Counted from the stretch's first letter, positions 18,099 to 27,562 are shown. The stretch: DNA of 64,000 nucleotides from an uncultured Lachnoanaerobaculum sp. (GCF_938015485.1 NZ_CALLVU010000057.1:36353-100352), one strand, 5' to 3'. The notes: generated from the letters alone by a model not told the origin. A program made the numbers and translations.

Positions 18099-20048
18099 CT
18101 AATTTTCTTTCTTTTTTCCAAGATTCAGTGACACTATCAAAAGAAGTGCGCCCATAACCGTACCTACAATCAGTGCGATTATATACATAATCGGATTTGA
18201 AACTGCTCCTACCAATACTGCAAACATTCCGCCGTGAGGTGCTTTTGATTTACAATCAAATACCATGCTCAAAGCTCCTGCCACACCGCTTGATAAAAAC
18301 AGAGGCGGTATAACCCTTAAAGGATTACTTGCCGCAAAAGGTATTGCCCCTTCCGTTATAAATGAAAATCCCATAACATAGTTTACAAAAGCGCTTCCTC
18401 TCTGTGCCTGTGACCAAATGTTTTTTGAAATTGTAGCGGAAAGTGCGATTGCAAGCGGAGGTACCATACCTCCCACCATAACAGCCGCCATTACATCACT
18501 GCCGGCCGTACCTGATGTAGTAACAAGAGCCGTTCCCGTGACATATGCCGCCTTATTTATAGGGCCTCCCATATCTATAGCCATCATGGATCCTACTATA
18601 AATCCTAATACAACCTTTTCACCGCCGCTCATACTTTCAATAAATTTTTGGAATGCCGTCATAATAAACGCCATAGGTGCATTCACTACGAACAACATCA
18701 ACACTCCCATTATAAGTGAGCCGAGTACAGGGAATAAAAATATCGGCTTGATACCGTCCATTGAACGTGGAATCCACGAAAATGTATATCTGAGTACGAT
18801 TATAATGCCTCCTGCCAAGAATCCGGCCACCAGTGCGCCTAAAAATCCTGAAGGTGTGTAGCTTAACCATGCTTCACTCTTTAGACCTAGTATACTAGGG
18901 TCTGCAAGTATACCGCCTACCATACCTACAATAAATCCCGGTCTGTCCGCAATACTTCTTCCTATGAAACCTGCAAGTATCGGCAGCATCATACTGAATG
19001 ACAACTTACCGAGTACAAACAAAAGCTCGGCAAACTTATTATAGCTCGGGTCTTCAGGGTTAAATGAATTGATGCCCCAGAAAAATGATAAGGCTATAAG
19101 TATTCCGCCTGCCACAACAAACGGAAGCATATTGCTGACACCGTCCATCAAGTACTTGTAGATTTTTCTTCCTACGCTCTCGCCGTCATCACCTTCGCTG
19201 CTGCCCTCATCGCCCTTATGATGATATATGCTTGCCTTGCCGTCAAGTATTGTCTGTATAAGTTCCTTAGGCTTATTGATACCGTCGGCAACCTTTGTAA
19301 ACAGTGTAGGATGTCCGTCAAATCTTGCAATCTCTACCTTTTTATCAGCTGCTACTATAATACCCTCGGCTCTGTCAATATCTTCCTTTGTAAGCTTGTT
19401 TTCAACACCGATCTGTCCGTTGGTCTCAACCTTTACATCAAGTCCCATCTCTTTTGCGGCTTCCTTTATCTTCTCGGCAGCCATAAATGTATGCGCAATA
19501 CCTGTAGGACAGGCTGTAACGGCTACAATATATTTTCTTTTCTCATCAGACTTGGTGCTTTCTTCTTCAGGCTCTTTTTTTGGCTCCTCAGTCGATTTTA
19601 CAAAGTCCTCAAATATACTCTGTACCTCTTCCTTTGTAGTTGCTTTGTCAAGTCTGCCCTTCACATCCGGATTCATAAGTGCCGTAGAAAGTGTGGACAG
19701 CGCCTTAAGATGCTCGTCCGCTCCGTTTGCAGGAGCACAGATCATAAATATATGTTTTGCAGGCTGAGAGTCAAAGCTCTCCCAATCCACACCATCATCA
19801 CTTTTTGCATATATAATCATTGCTTTCTCAAAGCAACTTGCCTTGGCATGCGGTATGGCTATTCCGTCTCCTACACCTGTTGTGGAGAGTTTTTCTCTCT
19901 CCAAAAGTGCATTTAAAAACTCATCCTTTGTAGTAATAACCCTTTTTCCCACGAGCATATCGGTCAGTTTGTTCAAAGCATCCTTTTTATCTGTAGCTTT
20001 GAACCCGAACTGAATCAAATCAAATCTGATCAACTCTGTTAAAGTCAT
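18099..20048 (-). CDS. fruA: PTS fructose transporter, EIIABC
   Basis: This 649-residue protein imports fructose and phosphorylates it to fructose 1-phosphate. The order is EIIA (His67 in IAIPHAK), an acidic linker, EIIB (Cys180 in VTACPTGIAHT) and EIIC with about nine membrane helices from residue 300 onward. ATG 20048 follows AAGGAGG; an extension to 20069 would overlap the upstream gene. It starts 10 bases after fruK, giving a fruK-fruA operon closed by a terminator. The DeoR-type regulator often found at the head of this operon is absent from the window. Confidence 0.93.
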   Translation of the reverse strand: MTLTELIRFDLIQFGFKATDKKDALNKLTDMLVGKRVITTKDEFLNALLEREKLSTTGVGDGIAIPHAKASCFEKAMIIYAKSDDGVDWESFDSQPAKHIFMICAPANGADEHLKALSTLSTALMNPDVKGRLDKATTKEEVQSIFEDFVKSTEEPKKEPEEESTKSDEKRKYIVAVTACPTGIAHTFMAAEKIKEAAKEMGLDVKVETNGQIGVENKLTKEDIDRAEGIIVAADKKVEIARFDGHPTLFTKVADGINKPKELIQTILDGKASIYHHKGDEGSSEGDDGESVGRKIYKYLMDGVSNMLPFVVAGGILIALSFFWGINSFNPEDPSYNKFAELLFVLGKLSFSMMLPILAGFIGRSIADRPGFIVGMVGGILADPSILGLKSEAWLSYTPSGFLGALVAGFLAGGIIIVLRYTFSWIPRSMDGIKPIFLFPVLGSLIMGVLMLFVVNAPMAFIMTAFQKFIESMSGGEKVVLGFIVGSMMAIDMGGPINKAAYVTGTALVTTSGTAGSDVMAAVMVGGMVPPLAIALSATISKNIWSQAQRGSAFVNYVMGFSFITEGAIPFAASNPLRVIPPLFLSSGVAGALSMVFDCKSKAPHGGMFAVLVGAVSNPIMYIIALIVGTVMGALLLIVSLNLGKKKEN

Positions 20049-20058
20049 ATAACCTCCT

Positions 20059-20979
20059 TTACAGATCACATTTATCTACTTTTATTTGTACCAATAATTC
20101 ATCAATAAGCTCTTTTTTTCCTACACCTGCGGAAAATGATGTCGCTCCTCCTGCCGCCGATGCATACTGTAAGCTCAGCTTATAGTCTTTGGTCTCATCA
20201 TACTTTGCTACAAACATCGCAAGCATACTGTCACCTGCAGCTATTGTTGAAACCACCTTTCCCTTTGCAATATTTGCACTGAAAACTTCGCCTTCACCTG
20301 TAAAGAGTATTGCTCCCTTACTTCCTCTTGAAACCAAGACATTTAAAGCGCCCATTTCCTGAAGCTTTCTTGCATACTTTGCAATATCTTCAACAGTATC
20401 TATATTTACACCAAACATCTCTCCAAGTTCAAACTCGTTAGGCTTTACTACAAAAGGTTTGTATTTAAGAGTATTCAGTACCATATCCTTATTACTGTCA
20501 ACTATGAGCTTGGCGCCTTTTTCTCTTACTTTCTTTGCTATATTTACAAAGTCGTCAGCTTCCATTCCCGGTATAATGTTTCCCGATAAAAATACACAGT
20601 CCTCACTTGAAAGTCCGTCTAAAGTTTTAAAGAAATCATCTATATTTTTCTTATTTACGCTGCTGCTCTGTGAATTTATCTCAGTCTCGGTTTCTGTGGT
20701 AAGCTTTATATTGATTCTTGTAAATCCGTCCGTTTCAACAAAGTCTGAATCTATTTGCTGCTTCTTTAATTCCTCTTTGATGTAATACCCTGTAAATCCG
20801 GCAATAAAGCCAAGTGCTTTGCTCTTTTTACCGATATTTTTTAACAACAGAGAAATGTTTATTCCCTTGCCTCCCACGACATATTTCGACTCACCGGTCC
20901 TGTTGAGCTTACCAAGTTCAAAATTTTCAACCTTTGTAAGCATATCAATAGCCGGATTCAATGTAATTGTATAGTACAT
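20059..20979 (-). CDS. fruK: 1-phosphofructokinase
   Basis: The 306-residue PfkB-family kinase converts fructose 1-phosphate to fructose 1,6-bisphosphate. The substrate motif VVGGKGINIS appears near residue 35. The catalytic motif reads STIAAGDSML near 245, with AAGDS in place of the common GAGDS; the Asp is kept. It is the first gene of the fructose operon, and the 165-base gap to the divergent ABC gene probably holds promoters for both directions. Confidence 0.93.
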   Translation of the reverse strand: MYYTITLNPAIDMLTKVENFELGKLNRTGESKYVVGGKGINISLLLKNIGKKSKALGFIAGFTGYYIKEELKKQQIDSDFVETDGFTRINIKLTTETETEINSQSSSVNKKNIDDFFKTLDGLSSEDCVFLSGNIIPGMEADDFVNIAKKVREKGAKLIVDSNKDMVLNTLKYKPFVVKPNEFELGEMFGVNIDTVEDIAKYARKLQEMGALNVLVSRGSKGAILFTGEGEVFSANIAKGKVVSTIAAGDSMLAMFVAKYDETKDYKLSLQYASAAGGATSFSAGVGKKELIDELLVQIKVDKCDL

Positions 20980-21144
20980 ATAAAACCTCCATGACTATAT
21001 ACAGTAAATACCTTACTTGTTGGTACATTATAACATACTTATTATACATTGTGTAAAATAAAAAAGAATACACTTTCATTTAAAATTTAACTCCATATAT
21101 GATATATTTATTCTATACAACGAAATCATGGAGGTCTTTATTTT

Positions 21145-22893
21145 ATGATCAGTATGAGGCTTATTCGTCTGTTGAAAGGCTCCGGTAAACATATATTATG
21201 CGGAGTTCTGATGCAATGGGTATCACTCATTATGCAAATATCTATTGTATTTAACATTACCGATCGCATACGAATGATTACAATAAACCGACTGTCAAAA
21301 AAGGAAATTATCATAGATGCTCTTTTTATAATCGGTTATATTTTGGTACGGGCATTATGTGATTATGCCTACACAACCCAAAACTTTTATGCAGGTGCCA
21401 ATGTAAAAAAGGTATTGCGAAATCTTATTTACGAAAAAATACTCCGTCTCGGCCCTTCATACAAAGAACAGATTCACACATCTGAAATAGTTCAAATGGC
21501 AGGTGAAGGCGTAGAACAGCTTGAAGTGTATTTCAGCAAATATCTTGGACAATTATTATATTCTTTGATTGCTCCGATAACTCTATTCTTTGTTATAATG
21601 AAGATTAATATTAAAGTCGCCACTGTTATGCTTATTGCAGTTTTTCTGATTCCTATAGTAATTATGCTTGTAATAACGATTTCAAAAAAACTTCTAAGTC
21701 GTTATTTTGATATATATTACGGTCTTGGAGACAGTTTCCTTGAAAAGCTTAACGGTATGACAACGCTTAAGATTTATCAGGCCGATAAGAAAGCTGCTGA
21801 TGATATGGACAAAGAGTCTGAAAAGTTTAGAAAAATAACTATGAAGGTTTTAATGATGCAACTTAACAGTACTCTCATTATGGATTTCATAGCATATGGC
21901 GGTGCAGCTGCAGGAATTATCAGCGCTTTATCGCAGTTTTACAATGCCCGAGCCCGAATTACTATGTCGGATACGTTTATTGTTTTATTCTTAGCCGCAG
22001 AGTTCTTCCTTCCTATGAGAACACTTGGAAGCTTCTTCCATATAGGAATGAACGGCATGAAAGCAAGTGATCGTATATTCGCATTCCTTGACCTTCCTGA
22101 ACAAAAAAGAGGTAATAAAGAGATAACAGATAATGATGTGAAAATATCACTAAAGAATCTTTCTTTTTCATATGATTCAAGTAAGACCATATTGAAAGGA
22201 ATAAATCTAACTGTTGAGCCGAAGTCTTTTGTTTCTATAGTAGGTGTATCAGGTTCAGGTAAATCTACCATAGCAAACATACTTATGGGAAGACATTCAA
22301 ACTACGGCGGAAGTATTAAGATAAATCATGATGAACATATTGAACTTACAAATAAAACAATACTCTCTCATTTTACTTTAGTAGGACATAGCAGTTGGAT
22401 ATTCGCAGGTACAGTAAGAGAAAATCTTTTGATGGGTGACCCGAATGCTACAGAGGAAAAAATGAATGAGGCACTTAAGAAGGTCAATCTTCTTGACTTT
22501 ATAAACTCTCAAAAAGGACTTGATACATGCCTGACTTCAAATGCGGGCAACCTTTCAGGAGGACAAAAGCAGAGGCTCTCGCTTGCAAGGGCTCTTCTTC
22601 ATGATACACCTGTATATATTTTTGATGAAGCAACATCAAATATTGATGCAGACAGTGAAGAGACAATAATGAATGTAATACATGAGTTATCAAAAACAAA
22701 AACCGTTATACTTATATCACACAGACTGGCCAATGTAGTTGACAGTGATGAAATATTTATGCTTGAAAACGGAAGCATTATCGAATCCGGATGTCACGAT
22801 GAACTGATGAACAATGAAGGTCCTTATGAAAAGCTGTTTACAGAGCAAATGAATCTTGAGAACTTCTCAAAGAAAAAGGAGGCAATAGGATAA
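21145..22893 (+). CDS. ABC exporter subunit, permease-ATPase (CydD-like), first of pair
   Basis: The 582-residue half-transporter has six membrane helices within residues 1-310 and an ATPase domain with Walker A GVSGSGKST, signature LSGGQKQR and Walker B VYIFDEATS. CydDC-like pairs export thiols or haem-linked compounds, but related pairs carry peptides, so substrate is open. GGAGG stands before the ATG. Its TAATG junction with the next gene shows coupling, as expected for a heterodimer. It runs divergently from the fructose operon. Confidence 0.85.
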   Translation: MISMRLIRLLKGSGKHILCGVLMQWVSLIMQISIVFNITDRIRMITINRLSKKEIIIDALFIIGYILVRALCDYAYTTQNFYAGANVKKVLRNLIYEKILRLGPSYKEQIHTSEIVQMAGEGVEQLEVYFSKYLGQLLYSLIAPITLFFVIMKINIKVATVMLIAVFLIPIVIMLVITISKKLLSRYFDIYYGLGDSFLEKLNGMTTLKIYQADKKAADDMDKESEKFRKITMKVLMMQLNSTLIMDFIAYGGAAAGIISALSQFYNARARITMSDTFIVLFLAAEFFLPMRTLGSFFHIGMNGMKASDRIFAFLDLPEQKRGNKEITDNDVKISLKNLSFSYDSSKTILKGINLTVEPKSFVSIVGVSGSGKSTIANILMGRHSNYGGSIKINHDEHIELTNKTILSHFTLVGHSSWIFAGTVRENLLMGDPNATEEKMNEALKKVNLLDFINSQKGLDTCLTSNAGNLSGGQKQRLSLARALLHDTPVYIFDEATSNIDADSEETIMNVIHELSKTKTVILISHRLANVVDSDEIFMLENGSIIESGCHDELMNNEGPYEKLFTEQMNLENFSKKKEAIG

Positions 22894-24581
22894 TGGAAAA
22901 AAACACAAGAAGATCCGGACTGTCAATTATGAAGAGTTTGATTGTTTTGATAAAGCCGTTAACAGGCATTATGTTACTTGGAATTTTACTTGGAGTACTT
23001 AGATTTTTATGCGCTATCTTCCTTACAGTTGCAGGAGGTTATTGTATAATATACGGCATTTATAAATTCATTCACGGCGGCTTTTCAGTAGGTTATGATG
23101 CTTCAGGAGTACTTATGACGGCACTTATAGTATTCGCCGTGGCAGGAGCTGTTTTCCACTACGGTGAACAATATTGCAACCACTATATTGCATTCCGTAT
23201 TCTTGCGATCATAAGACACAAGGTTTTTGCGGCACTTAGAAAGCTCTGTCCCGCAAAACTTGAGAACAAAGAAAAAGGAAATCTGATTACTGTAATCACC
23301 TGCGATATAGAACTGTTGGAGGTATTTTTTGCACATACCGTATCGCCTATAGCAATAGCATTTATAACATCCGTTATAATGGTTGTATTCATGTGGTACC
23401 AACATCCTCTTGCAGCTGTATTCTCAATATTTGCCTATATCTCTGTAGGAGTAATTCTTCCGATTTGGAACCGTCGACGTAGTGCCGATAGCGGTAGGAA
23501 TTATAGAAACAATTTGGGCGAGCTTGATAACTTCATTATCAACAGTACCTATGGAATTGATGAAATACTTCAATATAATCAAGGGTCGGTGCGATTGGAT
23601 GAGATGGATGAAAGATTGCAAAACCTATATTACACTCAGGAAGATCTAAGTGTATTTGAAGGTTCTCAAAAAGCGGTCACCAATCTTGTTATTCATTTTT
23701 TTTCTTGGGGAATGTTCTTTTTTATGCTCATATTGTATATGAACAAAATATCCGGTTTTCTTCAACTTATCCTTGCAACATTGGCTATGATCAGCTCATT
23801 CGGTCCTACCGCAGCACTGTCTTCTCTCTCAAACAATCTTAGTCAAACTCTGGCAAGTGGTGAACGTGTATTATCATTGCTTGAGGAAGAACCTACTGTA
23901 GAAGAAGTATCAGGTAAAGAAACTACATCCTTTGAAGGTGCAGATGTTGATAATGTAAACTTCTCATATGGTGAAGAGAATATACTTGAAAATGTCTCAC
24001 TGGATATCAAAAAAGGTAAAGTGCTTGGAATACACGGTGTAAGCGGATCCGGTAAATCCACCTTGTTGAAGCTTTTAATGAGATTTTGGGACGTAAATAC
24101 AGGTGAAGTTCATATTTCAGGTAAGAATATTAAAAATGCTAACACCGAGGATCTTCGTGAAATGACAGGATATGTTACTCAGGAAACTGTGATGTTTCAG
24201 GGAACTATTGCAGATAATATAAGAGTTGCAAAGCAAAATTCAACTCTTGAAGAGATTCAAACTGCAGCTAAAAAAGCAAGTATACATGATTTTATATCAA
24301 GTCTTCCAAACGGCTATGACACCAATGTCTGTGAGCTGGGTGATTCACTATCAGACGGTGAGAAGCAGCGTATAGGGCTTGCCAGAGCCTTCCTGCATGA
24401 CGGTGACTTCCTGCTTTTGGATGAGCCTACAAGCAATCTTGATGTACTGAATGAGGGTATTATCTTAAAGTCACTCTCAGAGGAAAGCGCAGGAAAGACT
24501 ATCGTACTGGTTTCACATAGAAAATCTACAATGTCTCTTGCAGATGAGACATATGAGATGGCTAAAGGCAGATTCTCATAA
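22893..24581 (+). CDS. ABC exporter subunit, permease-ATPase (CydC-like), second of pair
   Basis: The 562-residue partner has six membrane helices, Walker A GVSGSGKST, Walker B FLLLDEPTS and a signature LSDGEKQR in which the usual second Gly is Asp. Heterodimeric exporters often have one weakened ATP site, so this may be the asymmetric one. The start codon overlaps the stop of the first subunit. A bidirectional terminator follows. Substrate is unknown. Confidence 0.85.
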   Translation: MEKNTRRSGLSIMKSLIVLIKPLTGIMLLGILLGVLRFLCAIFLTVAGGYCIIYGIYKFIHGGFSVGYDASGVLMTALIVFAVAGAVFHYGEQYCNHYIAFRILAIIRHKVFAALRKLCPAKLENKEKGNLITVITCDIELLEVFFAHTVSPIAIAFITSVIMVVFMWYQHPLAAVFSIFAYISVGVILPIWNRRRSADSGRNYRNNLGELDNFIINSTYGIDEILQYNQGSVRLDEMDERLQNLYYTQEDLSVFEGSQKAVTNLVIHFFSWGMFFFMLILYMNKISGFLQLILATLAMISSFGPTAALSSLSNNLSQTLASGERVLSLLEEEPTVEEVSGKETTSFEGADVDNVNFSYGEENILENVSLDIKKGKVLGIHGVSGSGKSTLLKLLMRFWDVNTGEVHISGKNIKNANTEDLREMTGYVTQETVMFQGTIADNIRVAKQNSTLEEIQTAAKKASIHDFISSLPNGYDTNVCELGDSLSDGEKQRIGLARAFLHDGDFLLLDEPTSNLDVLNEGIILKSLSEESAGKTIVLVSHRKSTMSLADETYEMAKGRFS

Positions 24582-24587
24582 TATTAT

Positions 24588-24623
24588 AAAGCACATAGCA
24601 GAATTTTTTAAGCTATGTGCTTT
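24588..24623. terminator. Bidirectional terminator between convergent genes
   Basis: The arms AAAGCACATAGC and GCTATGTGCTTT are perfectly complementary and flanked by A- and T-rich tracts. It serves both the ABC exporter pair and the convergent minus-strand unit. Its arms resemble hairpins at 34620, 35880 and 41641. Confidence 0.85.
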
Positions 24624-24628
24624 ATATT

Positions 24629-25057
24629 TTATTTCCTTGACTTATAAAATTCCTTATACTTAGGATCGTCATATTCAAAGTATCTGTAACTTACAGCCTT
24701 TATCTTTACTAGTTTCTGCCATATTTCAAAAGCCTTATCAAGCTCACCGCTTTCATATGCATACTTTCCCTTCATATGCTCCAATTCTTCATCAAAATTA
24801 TGTAGATTATCATTATTTTCAGTCATTCTGTCAAGCCATATTTTGGCATTTACCAAATCATTATTTTCAATAGCTTTATTAAAGAAAGATTTGGCATACC
24901 CATAGCCCTGATTCCACTTGGCTCCGGACTCCGGGAATGCACTCCAGCCTTTATCCGCAATTTCAAATCCCTCTTTTAAATTGCCTTCGTTGATTTTAGT
25001 TACTGCATCCTTACCGTATTCGATAACACTTGCATATCTTTCTGCATCCAACAGCAT
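24629..25057 (-). CDS. Small TPR-like protein
   Basis: The 142-residue helical protein has TPR-type helix pairs, for example KINEGNLKEGFEIADKGW and ESGELDKAFEIWQKLVK. The GGAGGAG site before its ATG lies inside the last codons of the upstream antitoxin-like gene, so the two are coupled. It occupies the place where a toxin would normally follow a Phd-like antitoxin, but nothing in its sequence marks it as a toxin. Function unknown. Confidence 0.65.
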   Translation of the reverse strand: MLLDAERYASVIEYGKDAVTKINEGNLKEGFEIADKGWSAFPESGAKWNQGYGYAKSFFNKAIENNDLVNAKIWLDRMTENNDNLHNFDEELEHMKGKYAYESGELDKAFEIWQKLVKIKAVSYRYFEYDDPKYKEFYKSRK

Positions 25058-25060
25058 ATC

Positions 25061-25309
25061 TTACTCCTCCACCGGTGCTTTCAGTTCATCCAAATTCAAC
25101 CAACCTTCACCATCTTTTACAACCTCTTCAGCCTCCTGCAACTTCATCAAAAGCTTTTTCTCTGCATGATCACGCTCATAATCTTCAATATCCATAACTA
25201 CAAAACCTCCTATGCCCTTCTTAGTCAAATATACGAGTTCTCCCTTATGACAATTTTTCAAGACTTCATTACTTATAACTTTACCACCGAAGCCAACCTC
25301 TTTCCGCAT
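25061..25309 (-). CDS. Phd/YefM-like antitoxin remnant or orphan
   Basis: The core reads ELVYLTKKGIGGFVVMDIED and then DYERDHAEKKL, the pattern of Phd/YefM antitoxins (xVxxTKxGxxxxVxMxxxDYE), followed by an acidic tail that would bind a toxin. The usual N-terminal DNA-binding start is replaced by sequence that overlaps the 3' end of crcB in another frame. No ribosome binding site marks the start, and the ATG at 25309 is a guess. The downstream gene is a TPR-like protein, not a RelE/ParE toxin. It may be an orphan fused onto crcB by a deletion. Confidence 0.5.
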   Translation of the reverse strand: MRKEVGFGGKVISNEVLKNCHKGELVYLTKKGIGGFVVMDIEDYERDHAEKKLLMKLQEAEEVVKDGEGWLNLDELKAPVEE

Positions 25310-25641
25310 AAGATACCGAATATACAGCATACAACACTTAATACAATATATAATCCGCCTGATGTATATTGCTTATTGTCAAGCAAATTAAACGCTTCAA
25401 GTGAAAATGTAGAAAATGTAGTGAATCCGCCACATACACCCGTCTTCCAAAACAATACTATATTTTCTGATATATTGTCTTTGTTACTTGTAAACCCGAC
25501 AATAAAACCGATCAATATCGCACCTGCTATATTTGTAATAAGTGTAAGTATCGGAAATCCTGTTTTAACCGGTATAAGACTTATCGCATATCTTGCCATT
25601 GCTCCTATAGCTCCACCAAGTGCCACAAATAAAAAACTCAT
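25273..25641 (-). CDS. crcB: Fluoride exporter CrcB/FluC
   Basis: The 122-residue membrane protein has four helices, the conserved Asn in TNIAGAILIGF and the fluoride-contacting Phe motif GGFTTFSTFS. FluC dimers let fluoride out of the cell. The ATG at 25641 follows AAAGGAGG; an upstream in-frame ATG at 25671 overlaps the previous gene. The 3' end overlaps the antitoxin-like frame by 37 bases. I found no fluoride riboswitch directly upstream. Confidence 0.93.
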   Translation of the reverse strand: MSFLFVALGGAIGAMARYAISLIPVKTGFPILTLITNIAGAILIGFIVGFTSNKDNISENIVLFWKTGVCGGFTTFSTFSLEAFNLLDNKQYTSGGLYIVLSVVCCIFGILCGKRLASVVKL

Positions 25642-25651
25642 AATTCCTCCT

Positions 25652-25933
25652 TTATTTAAAAGACCCGCCACCTCTATATGTATTTACAGTGCAGGTGAAT
25701 TTCTTCCCACATTTCGGACATTTTATCACATGGTAAATTATATCATCAATCCAATATCCGTCTTTTATATGTTCCCCTAATTTACAGTTTCCTTCTATCA
25801 CTATAAACCCCTTATTTTCAACCAATTCTTTAATATACTCTATGGTTTCTCCATATAGTTTGGGCGAGGAAAAGTATTCTATCTCTTTAATATCTGAACA
25901 ATAATCACACATATTTTTACCACCCATAATCAT
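25652..25933 (-). CDS. Small four-cysteine protein, immunity-like
   Basis: The product of about 93 residues has an N-terminal CDYC and a CPKCGKKFTC element that could form a zinc ribbon, then the ending NTYRGGGSF. I recall similar short proteins in Firmicutes near polymorphic-toxin loci, so immunity is a weak inference. Starts at 25933, 25927 and 25912 are all possible; AGGAACGG favours 25933. It sits between the HEPN-like gene and crcB with gaps of a few bases. Confidence 0.5.
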   Translation of the reverse strand: MIMGGKNMCDYCSDIKEIEYFSSPKLYGETIEYIKELVENKGFIVIEGNCKLGEHIKDGYWIDDIIYHVIKCPKCGKKFTCTVNTYRGGGSFK

Positions 25934-25940
25934 TCCGTTC

Positions 25941-26450
25941 CTATAAGTCAGTATATCTTTCCAAGTCCGTTAAATATTGCTTAAGTGCTTTTAGCATTTT
26001 TGCAAGCTCTACACAATCTATTTTGCCCATCTCTATTACAGCATACTTTTTCTTATTCTCGTCAAAATCCGGATATCTGGTTTTATTGTTGAGTGCCGAA
26101 AATTTGATATCTTTTAGCACCTTTATAAGCAGCTGCTCTCTCAACCTTTCCTCAACCATAGTATTTCCCTTGCCGTATATCTGCACCAATATCTCAATTG
26201 ACTTATCAAGTGAATGCCCGATAGTCTTTTTTATCATTTCCTTATAATAAGCATTTGTTACATCCACAATCTGAGCAACTTTTGCTTTGATTTGTTTTTC
26301 CATAGCCTGCACATAAAAGTACGCAGCCTGATTATAAAGCTCCCTGCTCTCAAGTATAACCGCAGATTTTTCATCCTGCATAGCCGTTTTAAGATACTCA
26401 TGTGCCACTTCCAAAGAATCCTTCAAAAATTTCCGATTACCTAAATACAT
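25941..26450 (-). CDS. HEPN-like helical protein
   Basis: The 169-residue all-helical protein has the HEPN-type arrangement SRELYNQAAYFYVQAMEKQ followed by a GHSLDKSIEIL helix. HEPN proteins are often RNases in toxin-antitoxin or defence units, but the catalytic Rx4-6H motif is not evident, so it may be a non-catalytic member. TAGGAG precedes the ATG. A nucleotidyltransferase (MNT) partner is not encoded next to it. It heads a tight minus-strand run that includes the four-Cys protein and crcB. Confidence 0.55.
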   Translation of the reverse strand: MYLGNRKFLKDSLEVAHEYLKTAMQDEKSAVILESRELYNQAAYFYVQAMEKQIKAKVAQIVDVTNAYYKEMIKKTIGHSLDKSIEILVQIYGKGNTMVEERLREQLLIKVLKDIKFSALNNKTRYPDFDENKKKYAVIEMGKIDCVELAKMLKALKQYLTDLERYTDL

Positions 26451-26480
26451 ATATTCTCCTAACTTCTTATAATTTTATAC

Positions 26481-26882
26481 TTAACTCTTACTGCAAAGCA
26501 AGCTTTCTATCATAACCAAAACCATATTTTGTGGTTTTATTTCAAACTCGTTTGATACTATACGCTTATTGAAGTATTTAACCGAATTATCATGATTAAG
26601 GAATTTATTTATACAAAGATACTGTTCAATTTCATCAAGTATAAATGCACTTTGTTTTAAATCCAAATCGCTAAAACCGTTTGCATAATGAACGCTTTTC
26701 ATAATTCTTTTCAACTTTGTCTTCGGGTATTCTTCTTTGAGTGTATCTCTCAGTAAAATAACTAATTCGTCAAATGTTTGACTGTCCTTTGCACTTACAC
26801 CTGTAATAATATTTTCATTGCCTAAATGTTCAATCAGTTTTATCATTTGTTGTTTCAAATCCATAAGTTTATTTTCACTCAT
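26481..26882 (-). CDS. Hypothetical protein
   Basis: The 133-residue protein is mainly helical and hydrophilic; I recognise no domain. GGGGAGG stands before the ATG, so it is likely expressed. It is divergent from the SUKH gene. The shared intergenic region and the first four codons (MSEN) were copied to 28196-28340, which shows that this gene and the SUKH gene once moved or duplicated as a block. Confidence 0.55.
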   Translation of the reverse strand: MSENKLMDLKQQMIKLIEHLGNENIITGVSAKDSQTFDELVILLRDTLKEEYPKTKLKRIMKSVHYANGFSDLDLKQSAFILDEIEQYLCINKFLNHDNSVKYFNKRIVSNEFEIKPQNMVLVMIESLLCSKS

Positions 26883-26919
26883 TAAAACCTCCCCCAGGTA
26901 GGATTTATCTTTATTAATA

Positions 26920-26949
26920 TTTACTTTAATTACTAAACATGATTATAAT
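26920..26949 (+). promoter_or_regulatory. Putative sigma-A promoter for the SUKH gene
   Basis: TTTACT and TATAAT are separated by 18 bases, about 50 bases before the SUKH start. The same sequence is retained in the copy at 28196-28340. Confidence 0.45.
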
Positions 26950-26996
26950 ATAAGTCGATAAGTTAATTCAAGTTTGGAAAAAGTGGGGGATCAATA

Positions 26997-27506
26997 ATGT
27001 TTGATAATATTGACTTCAAAAGTTTTTGGAATGAAAGTGAGTATATAAATAAAGTCTGTACCGGAGAGAATTTAACAGATGAGATGGTGCAAGAAGCTGA
27101 AAAAAGACTGGGCGTTAAGTTACCGAAATCATATATAGAGCTTATGAAAACACAAAACGGTGGTAAACCCAATAAAAATGTTTGGTTTGATGAAAAGAAT
27201 AGGTACCGTGTTGATTTAGAGGAATTCTACAGTATATCTGAAAAAAAGGAAGATTCCATATTTGGAAAATTCGGAAACGAGTTTTGGTATGATGAATTGG
27301 ATTATCCAAGAAATGTAGGTGTTATTATTGCCGATACAATCTCAGGTGGACATGAAATGATATATTTAGACTACAGAGATTGTGGCAAAGACGGAGAACC
27401 GAAGGTATCAATATGTATACAAGAAGATGATTTCGAGATAATTGTACTTGCAGATAACTTTGAAGAATTTATATTGGGGCTTAGAGCCTTAGAAGAAATT
27501 AAGTAA
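26997..27506 (+). CDS. SMI1/KNR4 (SUKH) family protein, probable immunity protein
   Basis: The 169-residue protein begins with the SUKH pattern: EKRLGVKLPKSYIELMKTQNG near residue 35-55. It continues with the central strand VGVIIADTISGGHEMIYLDY and the Pro/Gly turn before ICIQEDD. SUKH proteins commonly neutralise polymorphic nuclease toxins; no toxin gene is visible here. GGGGG precedes the ATG. It is the only plus-strand gene in this accessory stretch. Confidence 0.83.
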   Translation: MFDNIDFKSFWNESEYINKVCTGENLTDEMVQEAEKRLGVKLPKSYIELMKTQNGGKPNKNVWFDEKNRYRVDLEEFYSISEKKEDSIFGKFGNEFWYDELDYPRNVGVIIADTISGGHEMIYLDYRDCGKDGEPKVSICIQEDDFEIIVLADNFEEFILGLRALEEIK

Positions 27507-27513
27507 AATTTTC

Positions 27514-27547
27514 AAAAAGCCGGCAGAATTCAAACTCTGTCGGCTTA
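27514..27547. terminator. Bidirectional terminator
   Basis: AAGCCGGCAGA pairs with TCTGTCGGCTT (one G-T pair) between the convergent SUKH and following minus-strand genes, flanked by A and T runs. Confidence 0.8.
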
Positions 27548-27562
27548 ATTAAATGATAACAT

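Noticed and set aside
19218..19916. 232-codon plus-strand open frame opposite fruA
   Set aside because: Cys/Leu/Tyr-rich antisense shadow of a certain gene, without a start signal.
25642..25660. Fluoride riboswitch upstream of crcB
   Set aside because: crcB starts 11 bases after the previous gene, leaving no room, and nothing similar was seen upstream of the unit.
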